Origin: Paraburkholderia sp. PREW-6R
GTDB taxonomy: Bacteria; Pseudomonadota; Gammaproteobacteria; Burkholderiales; Burkholderiaceae
NCBI RefSeq assembly: GCF_039621805.1
Contig: NZ_CP155074.1
Coordinates: 124,001 to 188,000, forward strand
Length of the DNA stretch: 64,000 bases
Reading direction: 5' to 3'
This document shows positions 19,164 to 28,043 of the stretch, in pieces. Position 1 is the stretch's first letter. The number at the start of each line of letters is the position of its first letter. The position numbers were made by a program, and so were the translations under genes. The notes beneath the pieces are model-generated. The model was given only the letters and a program-made list of their open reading frames with translations, was not told the DNA's origin and made no database searches.

Positions 19164-20507
19164 CTAGTTATCCGGATGGCTCGACGTAAAGCTCGCAAAT
19201 GCGTTGTACGTCGGATTGATCGGAGAACCGTTGATCATGATGCCGTATGTGTCGTCGCCGCTATCCAGCACGTAGTACATCACAGACTCGATGTCGTGAG
19301 TCTTGCGAGCGTTGTAGAACTCGCCAAGTTGCGTAGTCACATAGTTGGCGCGGAAATCCTCAGTCTGGTCAGGACCGGTATTCCACTCGGTAATCATGAA
19401 CGGCACGCCATAACGGGCCTTGCAATATGTCGGCAAATCGAAGCCGGGACCATTGCCATCGGTGCCCATGTTGAAGATGTCGCCGTAGGCATCGTAGTTG
19501 TGCCAGGTCGTAATGTCCCAGCGCAACGGCTGGTGGCCGCTGCTGCCGTCGGGTTGCATTCCCTCCCACAAGGCGTCCGCTGCGCCAACGTCGGCCACCG
19601 AGAAGTTGATCGCGCACTTTGCCGACGGTTGAACCGACTTCACGCCGTCCATCATGCCGCGCATCGCACCGCGCACGACAGGCCAGTTCGTGTTGTTGAA
19701 GTCCATCACCAGTTCGCCGGCGTACGAAAAGTCCATCACCGTTCCGTTCTGACGCGTCAGTTCGTTGCCGCATTCGTACATCGTCACGCCATACGGTGAC
19801 AGTGCCCTTGCGATGGTTTGTGCGGTCGCATAGCCTGCGTAGTAGGCGATCGTTTCGTTGCCGAACAGGTTGCCGATGCTATCGAAGACGCCCTCTTCGA
19901 TCAGAACGAACAGCGTGAGTCCGGCCGACTGGAAAGCTTGCGCAATCTGGACCATTGCGTTGAGCTGGATTGGGTCGGCAGTGCAGCCGACTCGATAGGT
20001 CGTGCAGCCCATTGCCTTCAGAATGGAAACCAGCTGGGCGGGCGTGTATGTGTAGTCCCAGTGCCCATTGACTCCATAGAAGTTGCCGGCAGTCGCGGCT
20101 ACGGCAATACGCGGATCAGTACACGGTAACCATTGGCCACTGACATTGCGGACATCGACGTTCACGTAGAACTGGTTGTTCGTGCCGCAATGCCAGATCT
20201 TTCCGCCGTACCAGAGCAGCAGAGACACGTTATATGTATTGCCGACCGTCGAACCATTTCTATAGACGACGCCATTGGCCAGCGTCCAGACGTTGCCGAC
20301 GCTATCCGTGATCGCGCTTGCGCCCGGAATCGCCGTGCCGTCTGCCGATGTCGAACTAACGGGAGTGGCTACTTTCGCTGTGGCCTTGGCTGCGTTAGAA
20401 CTCGCAGTGTTGGTGCTGCCGTCTTGCGAGCTGCCGCCGCAAGCGCTCAATAGATAACTGCCTCCGAGGGCCGTCAGGCATCCTATGAATTGACGTCTTT
20501 TCATCAT
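19164..20507 (-). CDS. Putative lipoprotein glycoside hydrolase, clan GH-A-like
   Basis: 447 residues. The N-terminus MMKRRQFIGC...LLSAC carries a twin-arginine-like RRQFIG and a lipobox ending at Cys23, so it is an exported lipoprotein. A Ser/Thr/Ala-rich linker (24-60) follows. The body has features of a TIM-barrel glycosidase: Asn248-Glu249 in ECGNELTRQ fits the acid/base pair and Glu374 in MITEWNTG fits the nucleophile of clan GH-A. Family and substrate are not identifiable by eye. The frame extends to 20735, but that part is AT-rich and has no support. The gene stands alone in lower-GC DNA. Confidence 0.75.
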   Translation of the reverse strand: MMKRRQFIGCLTALGGSYLLSACGGSSQDGSTNTASSNAAKATAKVATPVSSTSADGTAIPGASAITDSVGNVWTLANGVVYRNGSTVGNTYNVSLLLWYGGKIWHCGTNNQFYVNVDVRNVSGQWLPCTDPRIAVAATAGNFYGVNGHWDYTYTPAQLVSILKAMGCTTYRVGCTADPIQLNAMVQIAQAFQSAGLTLFVLIEEGVFDSIGNLFGNETIAYYAGYATAQTIARALSPYGVTMYECGNELTRQNGTVMDFSYAGELVMDFNNTNWPVVRGAMRGMMDGVKSVQPSAKCAINFSVADVGAADALWEGMQPDGSSGHQPLRWDITTWHNYDAYGDIFNMGTDGNGPGFDLPTYCKARYGVPFMITEWNTGPDQTEDFRANYVTTQLGEFYNARKTHDIESVMYYVLDSGDDTYGIMINGSPINPTYNAFASFTSSHPDN

Positions 20508-21292
20508 CACGAATAAATTCCGTTGTCGAGAAAATCTCGAGAAAAAATAAAAAAGTCCCGCATACCCGGTCAATGAATGACCGAAGCTAGTTGTGAAATC
20601 ATCTATTTGATTAGCGTACCTAACTAAATGAAAGGTAGCGATCATGAAGCGGATTCGATGCTCGATTTCACTGAAGGCAAGCAGGTGCGATGAGCCGTGC
20701 GGGCTCATGGGCAAAGCGTCGTCTTTATCGGGCAAGCCGGGTGCAGGTCACGACGACATGAAACCGATCGACGGACCCGTTGCTGATACTCAAAGCCACA
20801 ATATGCCTGCGGATCTGTCGAAGTAGACGGACCACAGGTGCGGGGACCACATCGGTAAATCCTCTACGCGGTCCTCGCTGGCGGGTAAATAGTAACCGCG
20901 ATCTCTGCTGGACTAAAGTGTTACCGCATACTTGACGGCCAGAAAGCAAAAAATTTTCTAATGTTTTCGACAATGACAAAAAATCATACTTTATCGGGAC
21001 GAGGTGCGCAGTATTGGACCAAGCCGCGAATGCTTCGCCCCGGTTCGAGCGGTCGCATATTGGCCACATTTACCGATTCGGGCGTACCTGATGCATCAGA
21101 TTTTCGGGTCGGGCCTGCGAGGTTTCAACGCAGTAAGCGGCGGGCACCACCTGGCGGCCTTTCGATGTCTGGGCGTATTTTAAATAGGGTTGTCAGGCGG
21201 GGTGTACCATTCCTTACCGGCACAAGAGTTTGATTCGAGGGTTTCAAAACCGCTCTCATGGTGCTCATTGCGGCAATGATGGATTAATCGTC
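20508..21292. other. AT-rich 785-base region without a credible gene
   Basis: This stretch is clearly lower in GC than most of the window. Near 20525-20545 it contains two copies of TCGAGAAAA before an A-rich tract, in the position of the glycosidase-like gene's promoter and leader. Plus-strand frames of 60 codons (20644-20826) and 90 codons (20961-21233) have no recognisable similarity, no convincing ribosome-binding site and unusual composition, so I do not call them. Confidence 0.5.
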
Positions 21293-21694
21293 ATGTCAAT
21301 CGAATGGAAGCAGCGTGTCAGGTTGTTCATTCAGCGCTTCTGGCAGCCGACGAGCGCATGCATGACGTGCATGCCTGGAAGCTGGACAAAGGTCGTGAGC
21401 GTTGCCCATTGGTCTATCGCATTGCACACCGGCTTGCTCACGGGATTACTCGCTGTCTTTCTGACCTTTACGCCGGCTGGAAAGCTGTACGCTAACCGGT
21501 TCGGCAATGCGTTGGTGGTGGGTCTGCTGACGACGGTAGGCGACGCGTATTCACACGCGAGCCAATATCGCATTCCATATATTGAACACATTGTCACCGG
21601 CGCGATCTCGGGGCTTCTGACGCTGGCCGGTTCATACCTCTTCGAAGATCGTGCGCGACGCCTCAGGGCAGTCTGGACCCGCGTGTTCGGATAA
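21293..21694 (+). CDS. Small membrane protein of unknown function
   Basis: 133 residues from the ATG at 21293; the frame is open from 21230. Three hydrophobic stretches are visible, around IALHTGLLTGLLAVFLTF, NALVVGLLTTVG and IVTGAISGLLTLAGSYLF, with basic ends (N-terminal WKQRVRLFIQRFW, C-terminal EDRARRLRAVWTRVFG). That suggests an inner membrane protein with a basic cytoplasmic tail. I do not recognise the family. It is followed by a 338-base gap and then the repeat-protein gene on the same strand. Confidence 0.6.
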   Translation: MSIEWKQRVRLFIQRFWQPTSACMTCMPGSWTKVVSVAHWSIALHTGLLTGLLAVFLTFTPAGKLYANRFGNALVVGLLTTVGDAYSHASQYRIPYIEHIVTGAISGLLTLAGSYLFEDRARRLRAVWTRVFG

Positions 21695-22032
21695 CGCCCA
21701 CATACGCAGCGATGCATTCGAGACTTCCCCAAAGCATCACTCACGCCGGCCGAATTTGTTTGGCATCCCGATAGATTGTTCTATCCGCATTGCGTGTATG
21801 GAAGCATGCGTCGTCGCGCATGTCACGTTACGTTCCGCGGAACACAACGGGAATATTCCGTGACATCTAACGGGTCTTTCGGCGACTGTCTTCCTGGTAG
21901 TCGCGGCCGATATTGGCTTTCCAGCCTCTTCCCCGCAAACGTCGCTCCAGATGGCGACTGGCATGGTCTCTGCAAATGTCCACCTCGCAATGGCCAGCGC
22001 AGTACACGTCAACATATAGAGAGGGCAGGGCG
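21695..22032. other. Gap upstream of the repeat-protein gene
   Basis: 338 bases without a credible gene. The notable content is the pair of palindromes at 21832-21859, given as a separate entry. The final bases supply the ribosome-binding site AGAGGGCAGGGCG before the ATG at 22033. Confidence 0.5.
21823..21862. promoter_or_regulatory. Two adjacent palindromes upstream of the repeat-protein gene
   Basis: GTTCCGCGGAAC (21832-21843) is a perfect 12-base palindrome and GGAATATTCC (21850-21859) is a perfect 10-base palindrome, with centres 17 bases apart. TCACG (21823-21827) and CGTGA (21858-21862) bracket the pair as an outer inverted repeat. The arrangement looks like a compound operator about 170 bases upstream of the start codon. 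The binding protein is unknown. Confidence 0.35.
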
Positions 22033-23733
22033 ATGGACAAGAACATTACGGGTTCGGCGGTTACTGCAATCGCGCTGTGCGCGGCTGCGGCGTTTGGTGT
22101 GGCGGCGAGTGGCGCCGCGTTGGCGGATCCGGCGCCGTCGAGCGCGGGGCTGGTGCTGGGCGCAACTGCGGCTACGACTCCTGACTCGCTGGTATTGAGC
22201 TCGGTGGCGGGCGGTAGTGCGTCGGCGAACGGTGTCACGGTAGTAGTGGGGGGAGCGGGCGGGATCGGCATCGGCTTGAACAACCAACCGGCAGCACCAC
22301 TGAGCGGTCTTCTCGGATCATTGTCGACCGGGTTGCCAGGCACGGGTGGCAGCGACCCGCTGGCGCCGGTGACGGGCGCGGTCGGGACGGTAACAGGCGC
22401 GCTTTCGGGCGTGGCGGGCAGTCATCCTTTAGCGCCGGTGGCGGGTGCGATAGGAGCGCTGACCGGAGCACTGTCTGGCGCGGGAGGCAGCGACCCGCTG
22501 GCGCCGGTGACGGGCGCGGTCGGGACGGTGACAGGCGCGTTGTCTGGCGCAGCCGGCAGCGATCCCTTAGCGCCTGTAACTGGCGCGGTCAGTGCCGTAA
22601 CGACTGCTTTGACGGGCGCCGCTGGCAGCGATTCATTGGCACCCGTGACCAGCGCGATCGGAGCCGTAACAGGAGCTTTATCCGGCACTGCTGGCAATGA
22701 TCCGCTTGCGCCACTAGCGGCTACCGTGACCAGCGCGACCGGCACGCTGCCAGATGCAGTGAGCTCCACGACCGGCAATCTTTCCAGTTCGGTCAGCGCT
22801 GCGACGGGTGCGCTGACGAGCGCTGTTGATTCGGGGACGGCGACATTGTCGAGCGCCGTCAATGCGACGACGGCAAATGTCCCGAGTACCCTTGATTCGA
22901 CGACCGGTATCGTTGCGAACGCGGTCAACGCCGGGGCGAGCACAGCGTCCGGCACCGTGAACTCGTTGACTGGCGCCTTGACCGGCGCAGCCGGGAGCGA
23001 TCCCCTGGCGCCGGTAACGGGCGTCGTCAACGCGGTGACGAGCACATTGGGAGGCGCAGCCGGAAGCGATCCCCTGGCGCCGGTAACGGGCGTCGTCAAC
23101 TCGCTAACGAGCACACTGGCAGGCGCAGCCGGAAGCGATTCGCTAACGCCGGTAACGGGCGTCGTCAACTCAATAACGAACACGTTGACAGGCGCGGCCG
23201 GAAGCAATCCGCTAACGCCGGTAACAGGCGTCGTCAACTCGATAACGACCACACTGGCTGGCGCATCAGGCAGTAACCCGCTCGCCCCCGTCACAGGCGC
23301 AGTCACTTCCGTCACCAGCACGCTCGCTGGCGCGAACCCGATCGTGCCGATCACGAGCACGCTCGACACCGTCACGGCGAGCGCCGGCTCGCTCACCAGC
23401 ACGTTGTCGAACGTGGGCAAGAACCTGCCGGTCGCGCCGCTGGCGAGCACGGTCGCCGCGCTAGGGACGACGCTCGCGTCATCCACGGGCATCGCGGCCA
23501 CCGTCACCGGCGCGGTTGGCGCAGGAATCACGGCGTCGAGCAATGTCGTCAGTGCGGGGACGGCGGCGGGATCGGGCGGGTCGGCCAGTGCGGCGGCGCC
23601 GGGTCTGCTGACGCCGGTGACCGGACCGGTGGCGTCCCTGAATTCGACGACATCGCACGCTGGCAGCGGCGGAACCATGCTTGCCCCGGTGACCGGTCTG
23701 CTGACTGCCGTGACAGGCGCACTGCCCAGGTGA
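22033..23733 (+). CDS. Secreted protein built of 23-residue tandem repeats
   Basis: 566 residues. A signal peptide is clear (MDKNITGSAVTAIALCAAAA then SGAALA, cleavage before DPAPS). Residues 106-225 hold five full 23-residue units of the form GSDPLAPVTGAVGTVTGALSG plus two small residues. Residues 226-320 are a Ser/Thr/Ala-rich block with a shorter period (TTGNLSSSV, ATGALTSAV and similar). Residues 321-435 hold five more 23-residue units, and the tail is Gly/Ala/Ser-rich. No cysteine occurs after the signal peptide. Proteins of this type in Burkholderia are sometimes annotated as collagen-like, but there is no regular Gly-X-Y pattern here. A surface or matrix structural role is a guess. Confidence 0.75.
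   Translation: MDKNITGSAVTAIALCAAAAFGVAASGAALADPAPSSAGLVLGATAATTPDSLVLSSVAGGSASANGVTVVVGGAGGIGIGLNNQPAAPLSGLLGSLSTGLPGTGGSDPLAPVTGAVGTVTGALSGVAGSHPLAPVAGAIGALTGALSGAGGSDPLAPVTGAVGTVTGALSGAAGSDPLAPVTGAVSAVTTALTGAAGSDSLAPVTSAIGAVTGALSGTAGNDPLAPLAATVTSATGTLPDAVSSTTGNLSSSVSAATGALTSAVDSGTATLSSAVNATTANVPSTLDSTTGIVANAVNAGASTASGTVNSLTGALTGAAGSDPLAPVTGVVNAVTSTLGGAAGSDPLAPVTGVVNSLTSTLAGAAGSDSLTPVTGVVNSITNTLTGAAGSNPLTPVTGVVNSITTTLAGASGSNPLAPVTGAVTSVTSTLAGANPIVPITSTLDTVTASAGSLTSTLSNVGKNLPVAPLASTVAALGTTLASSTGIAATVTGAVGAGITASSNVVSAGTAAGSGGSASAAAPGLLTPVTGPVASLNSTTSHAGSGGTMLAPVTGLLTAVTGALPR
22348..22692 (+). repeat. First tandem block, five 69-base units
   Basis: Five in-frame 69-base units encode GSxPLAPVxGAxxxxTxAL-type 23-residue repeats; a sixth, degenerate unit begins at 22693. 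Units differ at many synonymous sites, so this block looks older than the second one. Confidence 0.8.
22993..23337 (+). repeat. Second tandem block, five 69-base units
   Basis: Five in-frame 69-base units encode GS(D/N)(P/S)L(A/T)PVTGVVNxxTxTLxGA repeats. Units one and two share long identical runs (CCCCTGGCGCCGGTAACGGG), which points to recent unit duplication or slippage. The block is separated from the first by about 95 codons of a different repeat type. Confidence 0.8.
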
Positions 23734-23832
23734 TTGGCTAGTGGCGTCGATGGGCCGGCCTCGCCTCGTGCAGGGAGTCAGGCCGGCCCGCGAAGATGTG
23801 AGACGCCTTGCGCTCGTCCCACCGTCGCAGCG

Positions 23833-24732
23833 TTACGCCGACGGCAAAAAGTACCCCGGTTGATCCAGATCGGCGAGCAACCCCGGCTGCTCCGGCTTCC
23901 AGCCGAGATAAGTGCGGGTTCGCTCGCTGGAGGCCGGGCAATCCAGCCCTGCGAATCGCGCCATCCAGCCGAAATGCTCGGCGGCTTCTTCCAATGATCT
24001 GGACTCCACAGGAATATTCAACCTTCGGCCGATGATTCCGGCAATCTCTCTGAACGGAATGCCTTCTTCGGCAATCGCGTGAAACGGGCCACCCTGGACA
24101 CCGCGCTCAAGCGCAAGCCGATAGATGCGTGCCGCGTCGAACCGATGCACGGCCGGCCAACGATTGTCGCCGCCGTCCACGTAGACAGACACACCTTTCT
24201 CACGCGCGAGGCCGATCAGCATCGGCACGAAGCCATGATCGCCCACGCCATGCACGGTCGGCGCGAGGCGCACCGCCGTCACCCGCACACCGCGAGACGC
24301 AAATTTGGCCGCTGCCTCTTCCGGATTGCGAGGAAAGGCGGGTGCGGGTATCCGCGCCTGGTCGTCCTCGGTCGCGACGCGCCCCGGCGCAAGTAGCGCC
24401 ACGCCGGATGTGACGATCAGCGCGCGGTCCGAGCCCTCCAGTTCGGTGCCGATCGCGTCGATCGCGCGCCGTTCCTGCTCGCAGTTCTCGACCATCCTCG
24501 AAAAGTCATGATTGAACGCGGTGTGTATCACGGCGTCCGCTTGAGCCGCACCTTGTTTCAGGATGTCGAGATCGTCCAGGGTGCCGTGGAGCGCGTTCGC
24601 GCCCGCGGCTACGAGACGCTTGCCGCCATCGTCTGAACGCGTCAGCCCGATCACTTCATGGCCAGCGGCAATCAGATCGTCGACGACGGCCGAGCCCACC
24701 CAACCCGTTGCTCCGGTTACGAATACACGCAT
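23833..24732 (-). CDS. NAD-dependent epimerase/dehydratase family protein (atypical SDR)
   Basis: 299 residues. The N-terminal nucleotide-binding motif is VTGATGWVGSAVVDDL (TGxxGxxG) and IHTAFNHDFS follows near residue 65. The catalytic Tyr-x-x-x-Lys of extended SDRs is not evident, as in several atypical SDRs that reduce or sense NAD(P). The ATG at 24732 has AAAGGA at about five bases. It is divergent from an MmyB-like regulator gene across 94 bases. Such regulator-SDR pairs are common and suggest that the regulator controls this gene. The substrate is unknown. Confidence 0.85.
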   Translation of the reverse strand: MRVFVTGATGWVGSAVVDDLIAAGHEVIGLTRSDDGGKRLVAAGANALHGTLDDLDILKQGAAQADAVIHTAFNHDFSRMVENCEQERRAIDAIGTELEGSDRALIVTSGVALLAPGRVATEDDQARIPAPAFPRNPEEAAAKFASRGVRVTAVRLAPTVHGVGDHGFVPMLIGLAREKGVSVYVDGGDNRWPAVHRFDAARIYRLALERGVQGGPFHAIAEEGIPFREIAGIIGRRLNIPVESRSLEEAAEHFGWMARFAGLDCPASSERTRTYLGWKPEQPGLLADLDQPGYFLPSA

Positions 24733-24826
24733 GATCGTCCTTTCCGAATGTTGTCGTGAGGCCAATATCGGCGTGCGAGGCATCGTAGTAAAGTAGTGAC
24801 GTTATCGTGTTATAAAAAGTACCCCA
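24733..24826. promoter_or_regulatory. Divergent promoter region, SDR and MmyB-like regulator
   Basis: 94 bases between divergent start codons. On the plus strand TATAAA (24811-24816) is a possible -10 box only about ten bases before the ATG at 24827, and no ribosome-binding site is visible, so the regulator mRNA may have almost no leader. A short direct repeat GTTAT-CGT-GTTAT (24801-24813) overlaps this box and could be part of an operator. Confidence 0.35.
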
Positions 24827-25666
24827 ATGAGCGACGAAGTGGCCAGTCACGCCCTGCTGGGCGTCTATCTGCGGGATCGTCGCACGAAGCTCGATCCGGC
24901 GTCTTTCGGCCTTTCGATGGAACGTCGGCGTACGCCTGGGCTGCGTCGCGAAGAGGTTGCCCGGCGCGCCAACATCAGCGCCGCATGGTACACGTGGCTC
25001 GAACAGGGCCGCGGCGGGGCGCCGTCGGCAGACGTGCTCGACCGGATCGCAAGCGCGCTGATGCTGACCGCCGTGGAGCGCGAACATCTCTTTTTGCTTG
25101 GCTTGGGCCGGCCGCCTGAAGCGCACTACCAGGGTAACGACGGTGTGACCCCGCGGTTGCAGCGTGTGCTCGATGCGTTGAATCCGAGCCCCGCGCTGAT
25201 CCGCACCGCAACCTGGGAGGTCATCGCGTGGAACCAGGCGGCGACGGTGCTGCTCGTCGACTACGAATCGCTGCCGCCGGGTCGGCGCAACGTGCTGCAC
25301 TACATGTTTCTCGATCCACGTGCCCGCGCCGTGCAGTATGACTGGGAGAGCGTGGCGCGCTTCGTCGTAGGCGCGTTCCGGGTGGACGTGGCGCGCGCCG
25401 GCGCGGCGACGGCGGTCAGCAAGCTCGTCGACGAGTTGTGCCGCCTGAGCCCCGACTTTGAGCGGATGTGGCGTGATAACGATGTCCGCACGCATGGCGA
25501 GGCGGTCAAACATATCCGCCACCCGGTGTTCGGGCCATTCTCGTTCGAGTATTCAGGATTCTCGGTAGACGGTCGGCCCGATCTCACGATGGTGGTCTAC
25601 AACCCGGCAACCTCGGAGGATCTCGCCAAGATCAGTTCGGCTATGGCTGCGGCGGTCACGAGCTGA
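24827..25666 (+). CDS. Helix-turn-helix regulator with MmyB-like ligand-binding domain
   Basis: 279 residues. The N-terminal XRE-type helix-turn-helix has the signature ERRRTPGLRREEVARRANIS followed by AAWYTWLEQGRG, and a long effector domain follows (ALIRTATWEVIAWNQAATVLL, YMFLDPRARAVQYDWESVA, FGPFSFEYSGFSVDGRPDL). This is the layout of MmyB-family regulators, whose C-terminal PAS-like domain binds small hydrophobic ligands. It is divergent from the NAD-binding epimerase gene and probably controls it and itself. The ligand is unknown. Confidence 0.88.
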   Translation: MSDEVASHALLGVYLRDRRTKLDPASFGLSMERRRTPGLRREEVARRANISAAWYTWLEQGRGGAPSADVLDRIASALMLTAVEREHLFLLGLGRPPEAHYQGNDGVTPRLQRVLDALNPSPALIRTATWEVIAWNQAATVLLVDYESLPPGRRNVLHYMFLDPRARAVQYDWESVARFVVGAFRVDVARAGAATAVSKLVDELCRLSPDFERMWRDNDVRTHGEAVKHIRHPVFGPFSFEYSGFSVDGRPDLTMVVYNPATSEDLAKISSAMAAAVTS

Positions 25667-25825
25667 CACGCGGCGCGCTTGCCACGTATGCCGCGGGCCG
25701 CCGCAACTACCGTTTGCCAGGTAACGCGCAAGCAACTGCAGAAGTTGCCGTAGGCGCCGAGCGTGTACCGGAGGGTCGCGATGCAACCAGCCGGTACATC
25801 ACGCGCAGCCGCCGCGTGGTTCGCG

Positions 25826-27685
25826 TCAATCGTCCAGCAGCGACAGATCGCGCACGGCCCCCTTGTCGGCCGACATCACCAGTTTCGCGTAAGCCTTGAG
25901 CGCCGCCGACACCTTGCGCGGACGCGGGTTAGCCGGCTTCCAGCCCCGGGCGTTCTGTTCCTCGCGACGGCGCGCCAGTTCTTCGTCGGACAGCAGCACG
26001 TTGATCGTGCGATTCGGAATGTCGATGCGGATACGGTCGCCATTGCGCACGAGACCGATTGCGCCGCCAGCCGCCGCTTCCGGCGAACAGTGCCCGATGG
26101 ACAGTCCCGACGTGCCACCCGAAAAGCGCCCGTCGGTCAGCAGCGCGCACGCTTTGCCCAGACCCTTCGACTTGATATAGCTCGTCGGGTAAAGCATTTC
26201 CTGCATGCCGGGCCCGCCCTTCGGTCCTTCGTAGCGCACGATCACCACGTCGCCGGCCTTGACCTTGTCGTTGAGGATGTTCTCCACCGCCTCATCCTGT
26301 GATTCAGTCACGTGAGCCGTGCCCTCGAACACCAGAATGCTTTCGTCGACGCCAGCGGTTTTCACGACGCAACCGTCTACCGCGATGTTGCCTGTCAACA
26401 CGCCCAGGCCGCCTTCCTTCGAGAACGCGTGCTCATACGAACGGATGCAGCCTTCGGCGCGATCCAGATCGAGGCTCGGCCAGCGCGTGTTCTGGCTGAA
26501 CGCCACTTGTGTGGGGATGCCGGCGGGGCCGGCCTTGTAGAAGTGGCGAACGGCTTCGTCCTGCGTAACGGCGATGTCCCACTGATTCAGCGCGTCTTTC
26601 AGCGTCGCGGCGTGCACGGTGGGCACGTTCGTGTGCAGCTTGCCCGCGCGGTCCAGTTCACCGAGGATCGCCATGATGCCGCCGGCACGATGCACGTCTT
26701 CGATGTGGTACTTGTTCGTGTTCGGCGCGACCTTGCACAACTGCGGCACGACGCGCGAGAGGCGGTCGATGTCGGCCATCGTGAAGTCGATTTCCGCTTC
26801 GCGTGCAATCGCCAGCAAATGCAGGATCGTGTTCGTCGAGCCGCCCATGGCGATATCGAGCGTCATCGCGTTTTCGAACGCGTTGAAACCCACCGCGCGC
26901 GGCAGCACGGTGTCGTCTTCCTGCTCGTAGTACTGGCGGGCCAGTTCGACGATGCGACGGCCGGCGCGCTTGAATAGCTGCTCGCGGTCCGCGTGCGTGG
27001 CGACCACGGTGCCATTGCCCGGCAGCGACAAACCGAGCGCTTCGGTCAGGCAGTTCATCGAGTTAGCCGTGAACATGCCCGAGCACGAGCCGCAGGTGGG
27101 GCACGCGGAGCGTTCCACTTCGGCGACTTCTGCGTCGGTGTAGTTTTTGTCGGCGGCGATCACCATTGCGTCCACCAGGTCGAGCTTCCTGAACTCCATC
27201 GCCTTGGTGACGGGATTGGCGAGGCGTGTCTTGCCCGCTTCCATCGGGCCGCCGGAGACGAAGATCACCGGAATGTTCAGCCGCATCGCGGCCATCAGCA
27301 TGCCCGGCGTGATCTTGTCGCAGTTCGAGATGCACACCATTGCATCGGCGCAGTGCGCATTGACCATGTATTCCACCGAGTCCGCGATGATGTCGCGGCT
27401 CGGCAGCGAGTACAGCATGCCGTCGTGACCCATCGCGATGCCGTCATCGACGGCAATGGTGTTGAATTCCTTGGCGACGCCGCCGGCAGCTTCGATTTCG
27501 CGCGCGACGAGCTGGCCGAGGTCTTTCAGGTGTACGTGTCCGGGCACGAACTGGGTGAACGAATTGACCACCGCGATGATCGGCTTGGAGAAGTCTTCGT
27601 CTTTCATGCCGGTGGCACGCCACAGCGAGCGCGCTCCCGCCATGTTGCGGCCGGCGGTGGAGGTTTTGGAACGGTAGGTGGGCAT
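25826..27685 (-). CDS. ilvD: Dihydroxy-acid dehydratase
   Basis: 619 residues. Iron-sulfur and catalytic motifs of IlvD are present: [10 protein letters not shown] with Cys122 and Lys124, and [20 protein letters not shown] with Cys195. The enzyme dehydrates 2,3-dihydroxy-isovalerate and 2,3-dihydroxy-3-methylvalerate to the 2-oxo acids of valine and isoleucine synthesis in the cytoplasm. The ATG at 27685 begins the usual N-terminus [20 protein letters not shown]; an open extension to 27757 is not part of the family. The gene stands alone, as ilvD often does in Burkholderiaceae. Confidence 0.95.
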   Translation of the reverse strand: MPTYRSKTSTAGRNMAGARSLWRATGMKDEDFSKPIIAVVNSFTQFVPGHVHLKDLGQLVAREIEAAGGVAKEFNTIAVDDGIAMGHDGMLYSLPSRDIIADSVEYMVNAHCADAMVCISNCDKITPGMLMAAMRLNIPVIFVSGGPMEAGKTRLANPVTKAMEFRKLDLVDAMVIAADKNYTDAEVAEVERSACPTCGSCSGMFTANSMNCLTEALGLSLPGNGTVVATHADREQLFKRAGRRIVELARQYYEQEDDTVLPRAVGFNAFENAMTLDIAMGGSTNTILHLLAIAREAEIDFTMADIDRLSRVVPQLCKVAPNTNKYHIEDVHRAGGIMAILGELDRAGKLHTNVPTVHAATLKDALNQWDIAVTQDEAVRHFYKAGPAGIPTQVAFSQNTRWPSLDLDRAEGCIRSYEHAFSKEGGLGVLTGNIAVDGCVVKTAGVDESILVFEGTAHVTESQDEAVENILNDKVKAGDVVIVRYEGPKGGPGMQEMLYPTSYIKSKGLGKACALLTDGRFSGGTSGLSIGHCSPEAAAGGAIGLVRNGDRIRIDIPNRTINVLLSDEELARRREEQNARGWKPANPRPRKVSAALKAYAKLVMSADKGAVRDLSLLDD

Positions 27686-28043
27686 CGTGGGTGCTAAAGA
27701 ATGATTGCGGAAAGGTAGCGGGCCACGGGAATAAAGGCCCTTTGCACGCCATCGCAAACAACCTCTTGAGTCGCGCTCTGGGCAAACGCGGCATTATCCC
27801 ACAGGGGGGTGAACGCTTGCCGGGACGGCGCGCTGTGTCGACAGCACGCCGCGCGCGTTCGCGGCAGTCGTCGCGCATGCCTGAACTGTATTGTTCGTTT
27901 GCCTGGCTGCAATGGACTGAGCCCGCTGTTTTTTTATCTCAAGTCGCGTTTTGCACGGCGGCTTTCGCAGACGCGCGCAATGCCATTGGAGCACGCGTAT
28001 CTCGACGTGTTCAGAAAACGCTTTCGCGCGACGGCAATACGCG
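27686..28043. other. Gap between ilvD and the TetR-family gene
   Basis: 358 bases without a credible gene. On the minus strand GATAAT (about 27793-27798) could be a -10 box for ilvD. A short stem GGGCC/GGCCC sits between it and the ilvD start. I looked for an Ile/Val/Leu-rich leader peptide and found none. Confidence 0.45.

Noticed and set aside
20644..21233. Small open frames of 60 and 90 codons in the AT-rich gap
   Set aside because: They have no ribosome-binding site, no recognisable similarity and a composition unlike the real genes around them.
22348..23337. Tandem repeats as a CRISPR array
   Set aside because: The repeats are in frame, 69 bases long, with no unique spacers and no cas genes. 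They encode protein repeats.
22422..23678. 418-codon open frame opposite the repeat-protein gene
   Set aside because: It is the antisense of GC-rich tandem repeats and its own repeats are a mirror of them. There is no separate ribosome-binding site or domain; the plus-strand frame has a signal peptide.
27686..28043. Possible branched-chain amino acid attenuator before ilvD
   Set aside because: I looked for a short frame rich in Ile, Val or Leu codons followed by a terminator. None is present; the nearest frame has no such run.
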